Shown here piece by piece: positions 1-6,308 of a stretch of DNA of 6,562 nucleotides (the stretch's first letter is position 1; every line of letters starts with the position of its first letter). The notes under the pieces are model-generated. The model saw nothing but the letters and a program-made list of their open reading frames with translations. It was not told the DNA's origin and searched no databases. The stretch is from Alphaproteobacteria bacterium (GTDB lineage Bacteria; Pseudomonadota; Alphaproteobacteria; Micavibrionales; Micavibrionaceae): contig JAGLKS010000318.1 in NCBI GenBank assembly GCA_023140905.1, positions 1 to 6,562 on the forward strand, in the 5' to 3' direction. The position numbers and the translations under genes are program-made.

Positions 1-19
1 TACGGAGATTTTTTGCCTT

Positions 20-41
20 ATTGGCTAACTTTTTGGCCAAT
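20..41. repeat. Inverted repeat ATTGGC-N10-GCCAAT
   Basis: These are perfect 6-bp arms at 20-25 and 36-41. It lies in the leader of the predicted leftward transcript, about 40 nt after its start. No T-run follows on either strand, so it is not a clear terminator. It may be a leader structure or chance. Confidence 0.3.
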
Positions 42-85
42 CGGGTGCTTTCCTTTCCTTGTTGTTTTTCTCAGTCACAAGACAA

Positions 86-114
86 AGCATAGGACATAAT
101 TCCTATATTGTCAA
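86..114 (-). promoter_or_regulatory. Sigma-70 type promoter reading leftward out of the window
   Basis: On the minus strand a perfect -35 TTGACA (114-109) is followed after exactly 17 bp by TATGCT (91-86), 4 of 6 to the -10 consensus. Transcription should start near 79-80 and run toward base 1, so it serves a gene beyond the left edge, not flaF. The spacer contains a perfect 6-bp dyad, ATAGGA-N6-TCCTAT at 89-106, that could be an operator. This suggests the flagellar unit ends at flaF and a separately controlled gene follows. Confidence 0.6.
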
Positions 115-135
115 GTGCAGATTTTTGAACAGTTT

Positions 136-561
136 TTATACTTGATTATCCTGCGAGGTTTGTGCTGTATTTTCCATTAACCCAGCCGAGATCTCGTGGT
201 TTATATTAAGTAAAATCCCCAGTTTTTCTTTGGCCGGGTTGGCTAGAATATCTATTTCACGTTTAAAGATAAAATTAGCCAGATTTATAATATTGTTACG
301 CAGAGCATCCGGTCGTGAGTTTTTTTGATCGTCCATAGCTGTATCATAAAACAAGAGCCAGATTTGCCGGTTATATTTTAATGTTTCCTCAAGAAGATCG
401 TTCGGGCGTTCATCCCACATAGTAATGAGCTGCTGAATCATGCGGTTGGATTTTAGCAAAATACGGGCTTCAAGCTCACGCTGATCGCATGCAAGATTTT
501 GTGCGTTCATGTCATATGTACTTGTAGCCTGAGTATGAGATTTTTCGCCTTTATGTGACAC
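136..561 (-). CDS. flaF: Flagellar biosynthesis regulator FlaF
   Basis: FlaF is the partner of FlbT. In Caulobacter it is needed for flagellin production and secretion, and evidence suggests it acts as a flagellin-binding chaperone. The 141-residue protein shows the family pattern: QRELEARILLKSNRMI at about 27-42, LKYNRQIWLLFYD at 61-73, LRNNIINLANFIFKREIDIL in the middle, and LLNINHEISAGL near the C-terminus. The start is GTG at 561, inside the end of flbT, with GGGAG about 10 nt upstream. An ATG at 510 (residue 18) would lose Tyr16, which lines up with the conserved Tyr that precedes the RE motif in FlaF proteins, so I keep the GTG. The first 15 residues are polar and poorly conserved, and the C-terminal 13 are polar. 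Overlap with flbT indicates coupled translation. It is the last gene of the group in this window. Confidence 0.92.
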   Translation of the reverse strand: MSHKGEKSHTQATSTYDMNAQNLACDQRELEARILLKSNRMIQQLITMWDERPNDLLEETLKYNRQIWLLFYDTAMDDQKNSRPDALRNNIINLANFIFKREIDILANPAKEKLGILLNINHEISAGLMENTAQTSQDNQV

Positions 562-937
562 TCTCTAATAACTCCCGTTCATGTTCTATAAGTTCATGCG
601 CAAGTTTCATCGCTTTGTAATGTGCGCCACTAATAATCTGTTCATTAATCTGCATAAAGAAAATGGAGCTGGAAGGTGCAGCTTTTTGAATATCGCCTAT
701 CATATCAAAATAGCGCTTGTGATATTCTTTTGGCGCATGTGAAATATACATACACTGGATAAGGAAATAGACTTTTTTACATGGCGTGTCAGCGTCTTCT
801 TCCTGCATAATATCTTTTTCACGAATAATCGGGGCGTTACCTGCAATGTGAAGGCGGGTGCGTTGAGAGCTGTTTGTAATCACAGCTTCACCGATGAGTA
901 TTTTTTCCTGTGGTTTCAAATCAATGACTAAAGCCAT
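551..937 (-). CDS. flbT: Flagellin synthesis post-transcriptional regulator FlbT
   Basis: FlbT is a small cytoplasmic regulator confined to Alphaproteobacteria. In Caulobacter it binds the flagellin mRNA leader and promotes its decay until hook assembly is finished; in some relatives it activates flagellin expression instead. The 128-residue sequence is normal in length. It has the family's N-terminal beta region (ALVIDLKPQEKILIGEAVI, then RTRLHIAGNAPIIREKDIM) and the conserved EEDADTPCKKVYFLIQ segment at about residues 46-61. A helical C-terminus follows, including AHYKAMKLAHELIEHERELL. The ATG at 937 is preceded by CAGGAAAT with AGGA about 8 nt upstream. It lies 32 nt after the flagellin gene and overlaps flaF by 11 nt, so the three are probably expressed together. 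Which way this FlbT acts on flagellin cannot be told from sequence. Confidence 0.93.
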   Translation of the reverse strand: MALVIDLKPQEKILIGEAVITNSSQRTRLHIAGNAPIIREKDIMQEEDADTPCKKVYFLIQCMYISHAPKEYHKRYFDMIGDIQKAAPSSSIFFMQINEQIISGAHYKAMKLAHELIEHERELLESVT

Positions 938-956
938 AAAATATTTCCTGATTAAC

Positions 957-972
957 TAGGGGCTAAACCCTA
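957..972 (-). other. Small dyad between flagellin and flbT
   Basis: TAGGG-TTTAGC-CCCTA (minus strand) is a perfect 5-bp inverted repeat that begins at the flagellin stop codon. No U-run follows, so it is not a convincing terminator. It could slightly slow decay of the flagellin message or lower read-through into flbT. That is speculative. Confidence 0.25.
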
Positions 973-1779
973 AAATAAATGCAATATATCTTTTTGAGTT
1001 GGGGATGCTAATGACAACGATGTAGCGCTTAATGTTTGACGCGTTTGCAAAGCTAGGAGATTAGCTCCTTCCTCGCTAATATTTGAAATATTCAGCCCAT
1101 CTAATCCAGCCTCTAATGACGAGATTGTTGCTTGTGTAAAATCTTGACGGGCCTGAATAATATTCAGGTCATCAGTGATTATAAGGCTAAGTCCCTGAAT
1201 TTTTTCTAAAGCGCTGTGGGTTTTTTCGATAAAGGTGTTTATGGAGGATGCAGAGGTCAATGTAATGTTATCAAGATCCAGCGCCTCTATGGTTAAATCG
1301 ATTCCTTGCGTGATAATATGATTGCGGTCATTATCCGAGAAAGCCGTTGTTAAGTGGTCACCGGACAAAAGGTTGATACCTGAATATGTGGCGTTATCGA
1401 CTATGTTGCTGATTTCGGTTTTGATGGAGTTTAATTGGGAATTATATTGTTCTAAATCCGTATTACCATCAGAAACGGCAGTATTAGATTCTAACGCAAT
1501 AGATTCGGCCTGTTTTACAAGATTTGTGAGTTCACGCAAGCTATCGTTTGCATATTCAAGTGTTTTTATAGATAGCGAAATATCATCTAAACGGCGCGTA
1601 AGGTTACTTGCCTGATTGCTAAGGCTTTGAGAACAAATATCTTGAGCTATTTGTCCTATTGTATTTTGTGAAGTGTTACCTGAAACGGTATTGTCTTGTT
1701 CCCGCGGAGCATTCTTTGTGCTTTGCAAGGATTGGAGGCTATTTTTTAATGCAGATGTTAAAATGATGTCAGAAGACAT
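970..1779 (-). CDS. Flagellin, short and divergent at the N-terminus
   Basis: This is a filament subunit of 269 residues. The N-terminus MSSDIILTSALKNSLQSLQ and the C-terminus LLALQTRQTLSATSLSLAS are the interacting D0 helices typical of alphaproteobacterial flagellins, and the protein ends in LF. Residues 55-150 (ASNLTRRLDDISLSIKTLEY onward to NATYSGINLLSG) form the D1 core. Two oddities stand out. The segment that usually reads like LATGKKVNSALDNPxNFF is replaced by a polar SGNTSQNTIGQIAQDIC stretch at about residues 33-49. The variable outer domain is very small. Cys49 is unusual, since flagellins rarely contain cysteine. It may be a minor or specialised flagellin rather than the main filament protein. 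The ATG at 1779 has AGGA about 11 nt upstream. flbT follows after 32 nt. The apparent CtrA-type promoter lies directly upstream. Confidence 0.85.
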   Translation of the reverse strand: MSSDIILTSALKNSLQSLQSTKNAPREQDNTVSGNTSQNTIGQIAQDICSQSLSNQASNLTRRLDDISLSIKTLEYANDSLRELTNLVKQAESIALESNTAVSDGNTDLEQYNSQLNSIKTEISNIVDNATYSGINLLSGDHLTTAFSDNDRNHIITQGIDLTIEALDLDNITLTSASSINTFIEKTHSALEKIQGLSLIITDDLNIIQARQDFTQATISSLEAGLDGLNISNISEEGANLLALQTRQTLSATSLSLASPTQKDILHLF

Positions 1780-1803
1780 TTTACTCAGTATCCTTTCCTA
1801 GGG

Positions 1804-1831
1804 CCATATTGCCGCAGAATTCTTCTTATGG
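1804..1831 (-). other. Possible hairpin in the flagellin 5' leader
   Basis: CCATA at 1804-1808 and TATGG at 1827-1831 are perfect inverted arms, and the palindrome AGAATTCT (1816-1823) lies in the loop. The element would sit at the very 5' end of the predicted flagellin mRNA. In Caulobacter, FlbT acts on the flagellin mRNA leader, and flbT lies two genes downstream of this leader. That link is an inference, because the stem is short. Confidence 0.3.
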
Positions 1832-1837
1832 TTCTTA

Positions 1838-1875
1838 TTTATATAGTAATAGCATGCCATTTAACAAAAGGTTAA
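1838..1875 (-). promoter_or_regulatory. CtrA-type box with overlapping promoter for the flagellin gene
   Basis: TTAA-N7-TTAA at 1861-1875 matches the full binding consensus of the alphaproteobacterial cell-cycle and motility regulator CtrA, with exact half-site spacing. On the minus strand a -35 like TTGTTA (1867-1862, 4 of 6 matches) overlaps the box. It is followed after 16 bp by TATATA (1845-1840), or after 18 bp by TATAAA (1843-1838). CtrA-activated promoters commonly carry the box over the -35, as seen here. The expected start is near 1831-1833, giving a leader of about 50 nt before the flagellin ATG. The same bases form a perfect 7-bp dyad (1859-1865 with 1871-1877), so a weak role in ending the fliK transcript is also possible, although no U-run follows. 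Confidence 0.6.
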
Positions 1876-1893
1876 ATCAAATTTTTATGTTTT

Positions 1894-3609
1894 CTATGCT
1901 AACACACTATAATGCATGCGCCCAGTATTTGGGTCAACGTACCAATCCATCGTACTTGCTTGATCTATAATACTGTCCTCATCGTCTGTATCAGCATCTT
2001 CGCTAGAGGTTGAATCAGATGAAGTGCCAGAAGAATCCTTTTGCTCAAAAGCCTGTTCGTCACTTGCCAGCTCAAAACTTAGATTGCCTTCTGCATCCAG
2101 TCCGGCGTCACTCATCGCCCGTTCCAGAAATTGCGAATCACGTTGAAGCATTTGATGTGTTTCCGCTCTTTCAGCCGTTAGAACTATTTTTGCTGTATTA
2201 TCTTTATCAATGCTCATTTTAACTTCCACGCGACCAAGTTCCGGTGGGTTAAGCTGTAGTTTAATGGTCGTACTTTCACCATTTTGAATAGCTTTTTGCA
2301 TGGTTATAGAAACCATTTGCGAAGCAGGGTGGGTTTGTCCGGCTGTAGAGGCTTGAGCACTGGTACTGCTTAAGGTGTTGGCAGAAGATACATTCTGAGT
2401 TTGCAGAAGAATAGGGCTGTCAGTACCAATAAGATCTTGCTGTGCTATTATAGTGCTGGTTGTTTCGCTTTTTGTGGTCAGGGTTTGTTGCTCAGCATTT
2501 GTTTGCGTAAGGTTTCCATTTGTATTCGTATTATTAGAATTTTGCTGTGTAGGGGCTGAGGTGCTTTGCGCTTTTGTTCTCATTATATCGCCTCTACCAG
2601 CATCTTCTATAGTGTCTCCAAAGGGGTTGCTGTTACGCGTCGTTGTCATGATGGTTCCATCTTCGCCACCTTCTATGCTTATATCATTACCTATAATACT
2701 ATTAGGGATTTTAGTTGTATCCGCGTTGTTAGTTTCTCCTGATGAGTTTGAATTTGGAACGGAAGAAACAGGTAACGCCGTTTTATTGACTGTGTTTATA
2801 TCACTATTTGTTATTGATGACATGTTGCTGAGCGTAAGCATATCAGGATTTTGTTGTTTGCCCGTGATCGTAACAGTGGTTTGCTCAGGAGTAGGCTGCA
2901 TTATAGAAAGGTATTGTGCTGCTATTAGCTCTGTAATTGCTTCTTGTTCTTCTGTTGTCAGATTATTGCTTAGATATGTATCAATCTTTTCTTTCAGCTC
3001 AGCAAGGTCATCGGAAGTAAGGTCGGAAAAGTTTGCAGGAATTAAAGCTTCAATCTGGCTCATATGTTTGGTCAGAGTTATATGTTCAGTAGCAGGCGTG
3101 TCGCTAGTATATTCTTCTATTTGATCTATTTGAGGATCAGAATTTTGTGTCTGAGTTGTGATTTCAGGAGAGGAAGATACTCTACCTTCATTATGTTGTG
3201 CTGTGTTGCCTGTTGTGCTGTGTTGCGTTTCACTATTTTGCGTTTCATCACTGGTATTTGTCGTGCTGTTATTTTCTTCATTAGAACTTGAAGTTGCACC
3301 GGTTGTTGTATCATTAGTGTTTTCTGTCGTAGCTACATCATTATCGCTATTGGTAGCTTCATCAGCAGAAGAGAGGCTATCATTTGTTTTATCGCTAGAG
3401 TTATCGTTGCCGGAATCAGTTTTTATCTCTGTCTCTTTTGAGGAATCGTCACTCTCCTTAAGCGAGTCCATAAAATCAGAAAACTTTGTGTCATTGTCTG
3501 AAGAGATATCTTCTGAGTCATGTGAACTTTTAAACGTAACAGAAGAAGTATAATTGTTTAGAGGGGATGTATTAAACCCTGATTGCGATATCAAATTTTC
3601 ATATGACAT
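1894..3609 (-). CDS. fliK: Flagellar hook-length control protein FliK
   Basis: FliK is exported while the hook grows, measures its length and triggers the export gate (FlhB) to switch from hook to filament substrates. The C-terminal domain is recognisable at about residues 436-520: LQLNPPELGRVEVKM at 451-465, then LTAERAETHQMLQRDSQFLERAMSDAGL, the signature of the hook-length control domain. Residues 1-170 and about 250-430 are low complexity, dominated by Ser, Thr, Asn, Asp, Glu and Gln, and probably unfolded, as expected of a secreted ruler. Residues 180-240 form a small helical island (LTSDDLAELKEKIDTYLSNN and following). After the domain comes an acidic Ser/Asp tail ending in DWYVDPNTGRMHYSVLA. 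The ATG at 3609 has only a weak AGG about 9 nt upstream. It follows the second FlgN-like gene after 87 nt, with no clear promoter in that gap. Confidence 0.93.
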   Translation of the reverse strand: MSYENLISQSGFNTSPLNNYTSSVTFKSSHDSEDISSDNDTKFSDFMDSLKESDDSSKETEIKTDSGNDNSSDKTNDSLSSADEATNSDNDVATTENTNDTTTGATSSSNEENNSTTNTSDETQNSETQHSTTGNTAQHNEGRVSSSPEITTQTQNSDPQIDQIEEYTSDTPATEHITLTKHMSQIEALIPANFSDLTSDDLAELKEKIDTYLSNNLTTEEQEAITELIAAQYLSIMQPTPEQTTVTITGKQQNPDMLTLSNMSSITNSDINTVNKTALPVSSVPNSNSSGETNNADTTKIPNSIIGNDISIEGGEDGTIMTTTRNSNPFGDTIEDAGRGDIMRTKAQSTSAPTQQNSNNTNTNGNLTQTNAEQQTLTTKSETTSTIIAQQDLIGTDSPILLQTQNVSSANTLSSTSAQASTAGQTHPASQMVSITMQKAIQNGESTTIKLQLNPPELGRVEVKMSIDKDNTAKIVLTAERAETHQMLQRDSQFLERAMSDAGLDAEGNLSFELASDEQAFEQKDSSGTSSDSTSSEDADTDDEDSIIDQASTMDWYVDPNTGRMHYSVLA

Positions 3610-3696
3610 TATATATAGCCTGTTTCTTAAATGGTTGTTTGTCCAAATAGCTCATGGTGAGGTAACAGTCCCATGGATATCTGGCATTCATTAGGC
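3610..3696. other. Intergenic gap upstream of fliK
   Basis: This 87-bp gap is the longest within the right-hand gene group. It has a weak 5-bp dyad (CATGG at 3653-3657, CCATG at 3671-3675) with a 13-nt loop and no T-run. I see no sigma-54, CtrA-type or convincing sigma-70 promoter. The TATAAT-like stretch directly before the fliK ATG is too close to serve a normal leader. Read-through from upstream is the simplest view. Confidence 0.4.
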
Positions 3697-4173
3697 TTAT
3701 ACAGTCTCGCTCAAGCCTGATGAAACGATTTTGCGTGATGACTCATTCGGTAAACGGCCATTTTCGCTATAACTTAGAGTGTTATTCTTTTGCGCTGCTC
3801 TTACTGCAGCGTTGCGTAAAGTATTTCCCAAACGTTCAGAACAACGTTTCATGCGCTTGAGAGCTTTTAGATTTTGCTGTGTTGTATCGCTGAAATGTGT
3901 GTGTATCTCACGCAATCTTTTCTTTAATGTCGGATCGATATTTTCAAGCTCGGTCTTGCGCTCGAGCATTTGCGTCATAAAAGCATAATAGTCTTGCGCG
4001 GCTACAAGTTTGCTGTCTTGTAGATTCAGGAATTCTTTTGTGTCCGGCTCTTGTAGTGCATTAATTTCGGCACTGTAAATATTCTTAAGAGTTTTAGCGG
4101 CAGCAATTACATCACCTATTGCATGATTTGTATTATTAGACAGCATTTTGGGAGTATATTTATGTTCTTCCAT
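3697..4173 (-). CDS. FlgN-like flagellar protein (second copy in tandem)
   Basis: This 158-residue helical protein has the FlgN-like arrangement seen in Alphaproteobacteria: a first helix with E36, L40, D44, F48, Q52 and K55, and a long basic helix around residues 83-128 (LKKRLREI, then NLKALKRMKR). After this comes a short YSENGRLP segment at 135-142, resembling the Tyr-Gly-x-x-Gly-Arg tail I recall from alphaproteobacterial FlgN-type proteins. Its likely job is chaperoning late flagellar substrates, inferred from family and neighbours. It has the clearest ribosome site in the window: AAGGAGAT at 4189-4182, starting inside the TAA stop of the preceding gene, with GGAG about 10 nt before the ATG. 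The two genes are therefore likely co-translated from one mRNA. The last 15 or so residues are polar and probably disordered. Confidence 0.6.
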   Translation of the reverse strand: MEEHKYTPKMLSNNTNHAIGDVIAAAKTLKNIYSAEINALQEPDTKEFLNLQDSKLVAAQDYYAFMTQMLERKTELENIDPTLKKRLREIHTHFSDTTQQNLKALKRMKRCSERLGNTLRNAAVRAAQKNNTLSYSENGRLPNESSRKIVSSGLSETV

Positions 4174-4181
4174 TTTTTGTA

Positions 4182-4189
4182 ATCTCCTT
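4182..4189 (-). promoter_or_regulatory. Strong ribosome binding site overlapping the upstream stop codon
   Basis: AAGGAGAT overlaps the TAA stop of the preceding FlgN-like gene. Its GGAG core lies about 10 nt before the ATG at 4173. It fixes the start of the second FlgN-like gene and suggests translation linked to the first. Confidence 0.75.
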
Positions 4190-4709
4190 ATAACAATTCC
4201 TTATGAACGTGTTTATAACTATAGTTTTGCGTTGTTGTGACTTGGGCATAAGCATTATTAGAATTAGACACACGTGCGGACAGTGAACATTGGCCCATTT
4301 CCTGCGCAGTAAAAAGCACAGATTGTGTTGTAGCATTGGTGCGGTGCTTAATATCCTCAATCATGTTGTTATTATTCTCGGTAAGATCTTTTAGCTCGGT
4401 CTGTATAGCATTAAGATCTGCAATCAAACCGCGATCAGCCATACGAAAAGCGCCAAGGCGCCCCCGGAATTCTTCCGAAGCCTGCGCATAACGCTGACTA
4501 AGAGATTCTTTCTCTCTTTGGGCATAGGCAAAGCGTTTGTGATCTAGATTAACCAGGCTCTGAGCTTCTTCATGGGCCAGATAAAGCAAATCCCTAGACA
4601 TAGCGATTAACATCTCTACAGCTCTGTCAACATTATGCGGCAAAACGTCTTGAACCGTTTTTTTAATGTCCCAGTTTTGTTTGTTATGACCCGTTGAATC
4701 TGTGCTCAT
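4188..4709 (-). CDS. Putative flagellar protein, FlgN-like export chaperone
   Basis: This is a 173-residue protein with no signal peptide or membrane segment. It is predicted almost wholly helical between residues 25 and 140, with a polar, Asn/Thr-rich C-terminus. Residues 40-75 follow the FlgN pattern: a helix of the form E-xxx-L-xxx-D-x-K-x-F-xxx-Q-xx-K, then a second long amphipathic helix. FlgN proteins are cytoplasmic chaperones that carry hook-associated proteins (FlgK, FlgL) to the flagellar export gate. FlgN function is an inference from fold pattern and position between the rod-binding gene and fliK. No diagnostic catalytic motif exists for this family. The ATG at 4709 has AAGGA about 11 nt upstream. 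The gap from the preceding gene is 34 nt, consistent with one operon. It resembles the following gene by eye. It could instead be an unrelated helical assembly factor. Confidence 0.6.
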   Translation of the reverse strand: MSTDSTGHNKQNWDIKKTVQDVLPHNVDRAVEMLIAMSRDLLYLAHEEAQSLVNLDHKRFAYAQREKESLSQRYAQASEEFRGRLGAFRMADRGLIADLNAIQTELKDLTENNNNMIEDIKHRTNATTQSVLFTAQEMGQCSLSARVSNSNNAYAQVTTTQNYSYKHVHKELL

Positions 4710-4743
4710 AAACTCGCTATTCCTTAGTTATATGTTTTTCTGA

Positions 4744-5118
4744 TTAAAGGGCTGTCTGTGCAGCTTGTATCTCAATCAATTTATCCATCACTTGTGATTG
4801 AATGCCGGTAATGTCGCGCGCAGCTACAGCTTTACCGTATTCCTCTATCATCAATCCGCGAAAAACTTCTTCGCCTTTACCACCACCAAACATTGTGTCA
4901 GTTTCCAGACCTTCAAACATCGGTTTAATCATTTGTGCAATAAATACGGCTTCAAAATCTTGTGCAGCTGCTTTTATGTCATCGCGATTTTGTAAATTTT
5001 CCAGATTTAAAGTGTTTTCAACAGCGTTCTCTTTTTGCATTTGCAGCGAGGATAGCGTTGTTTCTGCTGAAAGGGGGGATATAGGCAAGCTGCTGCTATT
5101 TGATCCGATCATTGTCAT
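4744..5118 (-). CDS. flgJ: Rod-binding protein, FlgJ N-terminal domain family (CheL-like)
   Basis: This 124-residue protein matches the rod-binding domain of FlgJ. It has the helix FEAVFIAQMIKPMF at residues 55-68 and the FGGGKGEEVFRGLMIEEYGK block at 77-96. In enteric bacteria this domain is fused to a C-terminal muramidase that opens the peptidoglycan for the rod. Here the muramidase is absent, as is usual in Alphaproteobacteria, where the stand-alone form is often called CheL or rod-binding protein. By family knowledge it acts at the growing rod, and any cell-wall cutting must come from another enzyme. Translation is probably coupled to flgI: the flgI TAA and this ATG share one base (TAATG at 5120-5116). 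A strong ribosome site, GAGGTGAT at 5129-5122, lies within the last codons of flgI. A second in-frame ATG two codons on is possible. Confidence 0.92.
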   Translation of the reverse strand: MTMIGSNSSSLPISPLSAETTLSSLQMQKENAVENTLNLENLQNRDDIKAAAQDFEAVFIAQMIKPMFEGLETDTMFGGGKGEEVFRGLMIEEYGKAVAARDITGIQSQVMDKLIEIQAAQTAL

Positions 5119-6308
5119 TACATCACCTCGATTTCTGCCTGCAAAGCGCCTGCGGCTTTGATAGCTTGAAGGATTGTAATAACATCACGCGGTTTTACAC
5201 CTAGCTGGTTCAGCCCCGTAACAAGTTCTTGCAAAGTTACGCCTGTTTCCAACATAGCCAGCTTGACATCTTCATCGGAATTAGCCGAAACATTTGTGCG
5301 CGGAACAGTCACAGTTTCACCTTTATCTGCAAAAGGGTTAGCTTGTGACACTTGTGCCGTTTCATTAATTCTTAATGTGAGATTACCCTGCGCAATAGCT
5401 ACGCTGCTCACACGTACATCCGCTCCCATTACAATTACACCGGAACGTTCGGAAATAATGACGCGGGCAGGTTGGTCCGGTTGAATGGGAAGCTGTTCGA
5501 CATCTGTAATCAGATCAACAATTGTGCCATCATAATCAGCTGGGCGGCGTAGCACAACACTGGCAGAGTTCTCGGCTTTTGCCAGATTGGAATTTGTAAA
5601 CCCGTTAATAGCCTGAGCTATACGGCGAGAAGTTGTAAAGTCGGGATTACGTAGGGAAAGGCGAACCTGCTGAAGCTCTTCAAGCTGGAAGTCGATCTCA
5701 CGCTCAACAATCCCGCCGCTGGGAATGCGTCCTGCTGTAGGGATGTTTTGTACTTCCGAAGCAGCGTCACCTTCAACAGAATAACCTGCGATATTCACTT
5801 CGCCTTGTGCTACCGCATAAACTTCGCCATCAGCTGCAATCAAAGGCGTAACAAGTAATGTTCCACCTTGCAATGAACTGGCATCGCCCAGAGCTGATAT
5901 ATTGACATCAATGCGTGAACCTTGATTAGTAAAAGGGGGGAGTGTGGATGTGACCATCACAGCGGCCACATTACCTGTATTTAAATTTTGTCCGCGTACG
6001 TTAACTCCAAGACGTTCAAGCATCGCAATTAAGCTTTGCTCGGTAAAAGGCGAGTTATTTAGGCCATCCCCTGTGCCGTTTAAGCCAACGACCAAACCAT
6101 AACCGATAAGCTGGTTTTCGCGTACGCCTTCAATATCGACAATATCTTTTATACGGGATGTTTTAGCAAAAGCTGACTGGGGAATTGCAAAGCTGCTAAC
6201 AAGACAAGCTAAAAAGAAGAGAAGGCAAAACCCGGCCACAGAAAGCACTCTTCTAGTGCTTTTCTGCGAGGACCAGATAACATGATATGAATTATTACAT
6301 ATATGCAT
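5118..6308 (-). CDS. flgI: Flagellar basal-body P-ring protein FlgI
   Basis: FlgI subunits assemble in the periplasm into the P ring, the bushing around the flagellar rod in the peptidoglycan layer. The identification is firm: after the signal peptide comes the family block RIKDIVDIEGVRENQLIGYG followed by LVVGLNGTGDG, and the protein ends in LQAAIK-type sequence closing with EIEVM, as FlgI proteins do. The leader has a basic stretch (KSTRR), a hydrophobic core and a likely signal peptidase I site after SAFA. Length (about 396 residues with leader) is normal to slightly long. Start choice: a TTG at 6317 would add three residues, but it lies only a few bases from the purine-rich AAGAGAG. The ATG at 6308 has that element about 10 nt upstream, so I prefer it. 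It is the first gene after an apparent sigma-54 promoter, and its TAA stop overlaps the next start by one base. Confidence 0.96.
   Translation of the reverse strand: MHICNNSYHVIWSSQKSTRRVLSVAGFCLLFFLACLVSSFAIPQSAFAKTSRIKDIVDIEGVRENQLIGYGLVVGLNGTGDGLNNSPFTEQSLIAMLERLGVNVRGQNLNTGNVAAVMVTSTLPPFTNQGSRIDVNISALGDASSLQGGTLLVTPLIAADGEVYAVAQGEVNIAGYSVEGDAASEVQNIPTAGRIPSGGIVEREIDFQLEELQQVRLSLRNPDFTTSRRIAQAINGFTNSNLAKAENSASVVLRRPADYDGTIVDLITDVEQLPIQPDQPARVIISERSGVIVMGADVRVSSVAIAQGNLTLRINETAQVSQANPFADKGETVTVPRTNVSANSDEDVKLAMLETGVTLQELVTGLNQLGVKPRDVITILQAIKAAGALQAEIEVM
5122..5129 (-). promoter_or_regulatory. Strong ribosome binding site inside the flgI 3' end
   Basis: GAGGTGAT, complementary to the 16S rRNA 3' end, encodes the last E-V-M residues of FlgI. 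It sits about 7 nt before the ATG of the rod-binding gene. The conserved FlgI C-terminus therefore doubles as the next gene's ribosome site, and the TAATG overlap suggests translational coupling. Confidence 0.75.

Noticed and set aside
5..40. Possible start of a leftward gene at a TTG (40-38) with GGAAAG upstream, open to the window edge (begins M-A-K-K-L-A-N-K)
   Set aside because: Only 13 codons are visible, with a rare start codon. The true start may lie left of base 1, so it is too weak to list as a gene.
952..966. TTAA-N7-CTAA resembling a CtrA-type box before flbT
   Set aside because: One half-site is mismatched, there is no matching -10, and flbT sits 32 nt after the flagellin gene in the same apparent operon.
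2453..3124. 223-codon open frame on the plus strand, hydrophobic and rich in Val, Ser and Cys
   Set aside because: It lies wholly antisense to fliK. Its composition is what the complement of a Ser/Thr/Asn-rich low-complexity coding region gives, and it has no recognisable domain.
3158..3553. 131-codon plus-strand open frame
   Set aside because: It is antisense to the low-complexity 5' part of fliK, made of Ser/Val/Leu repeats mirroring that gene, and matches no family.
6194..6215. Lipobox-like LAC in the FlgI leader
   Set aside because: The residues before the Cys (F-L-A) do not fit a lipobox well. FlgI proteins are soluble periplasmic subunits, and a signal peptidase I site follows downstream.
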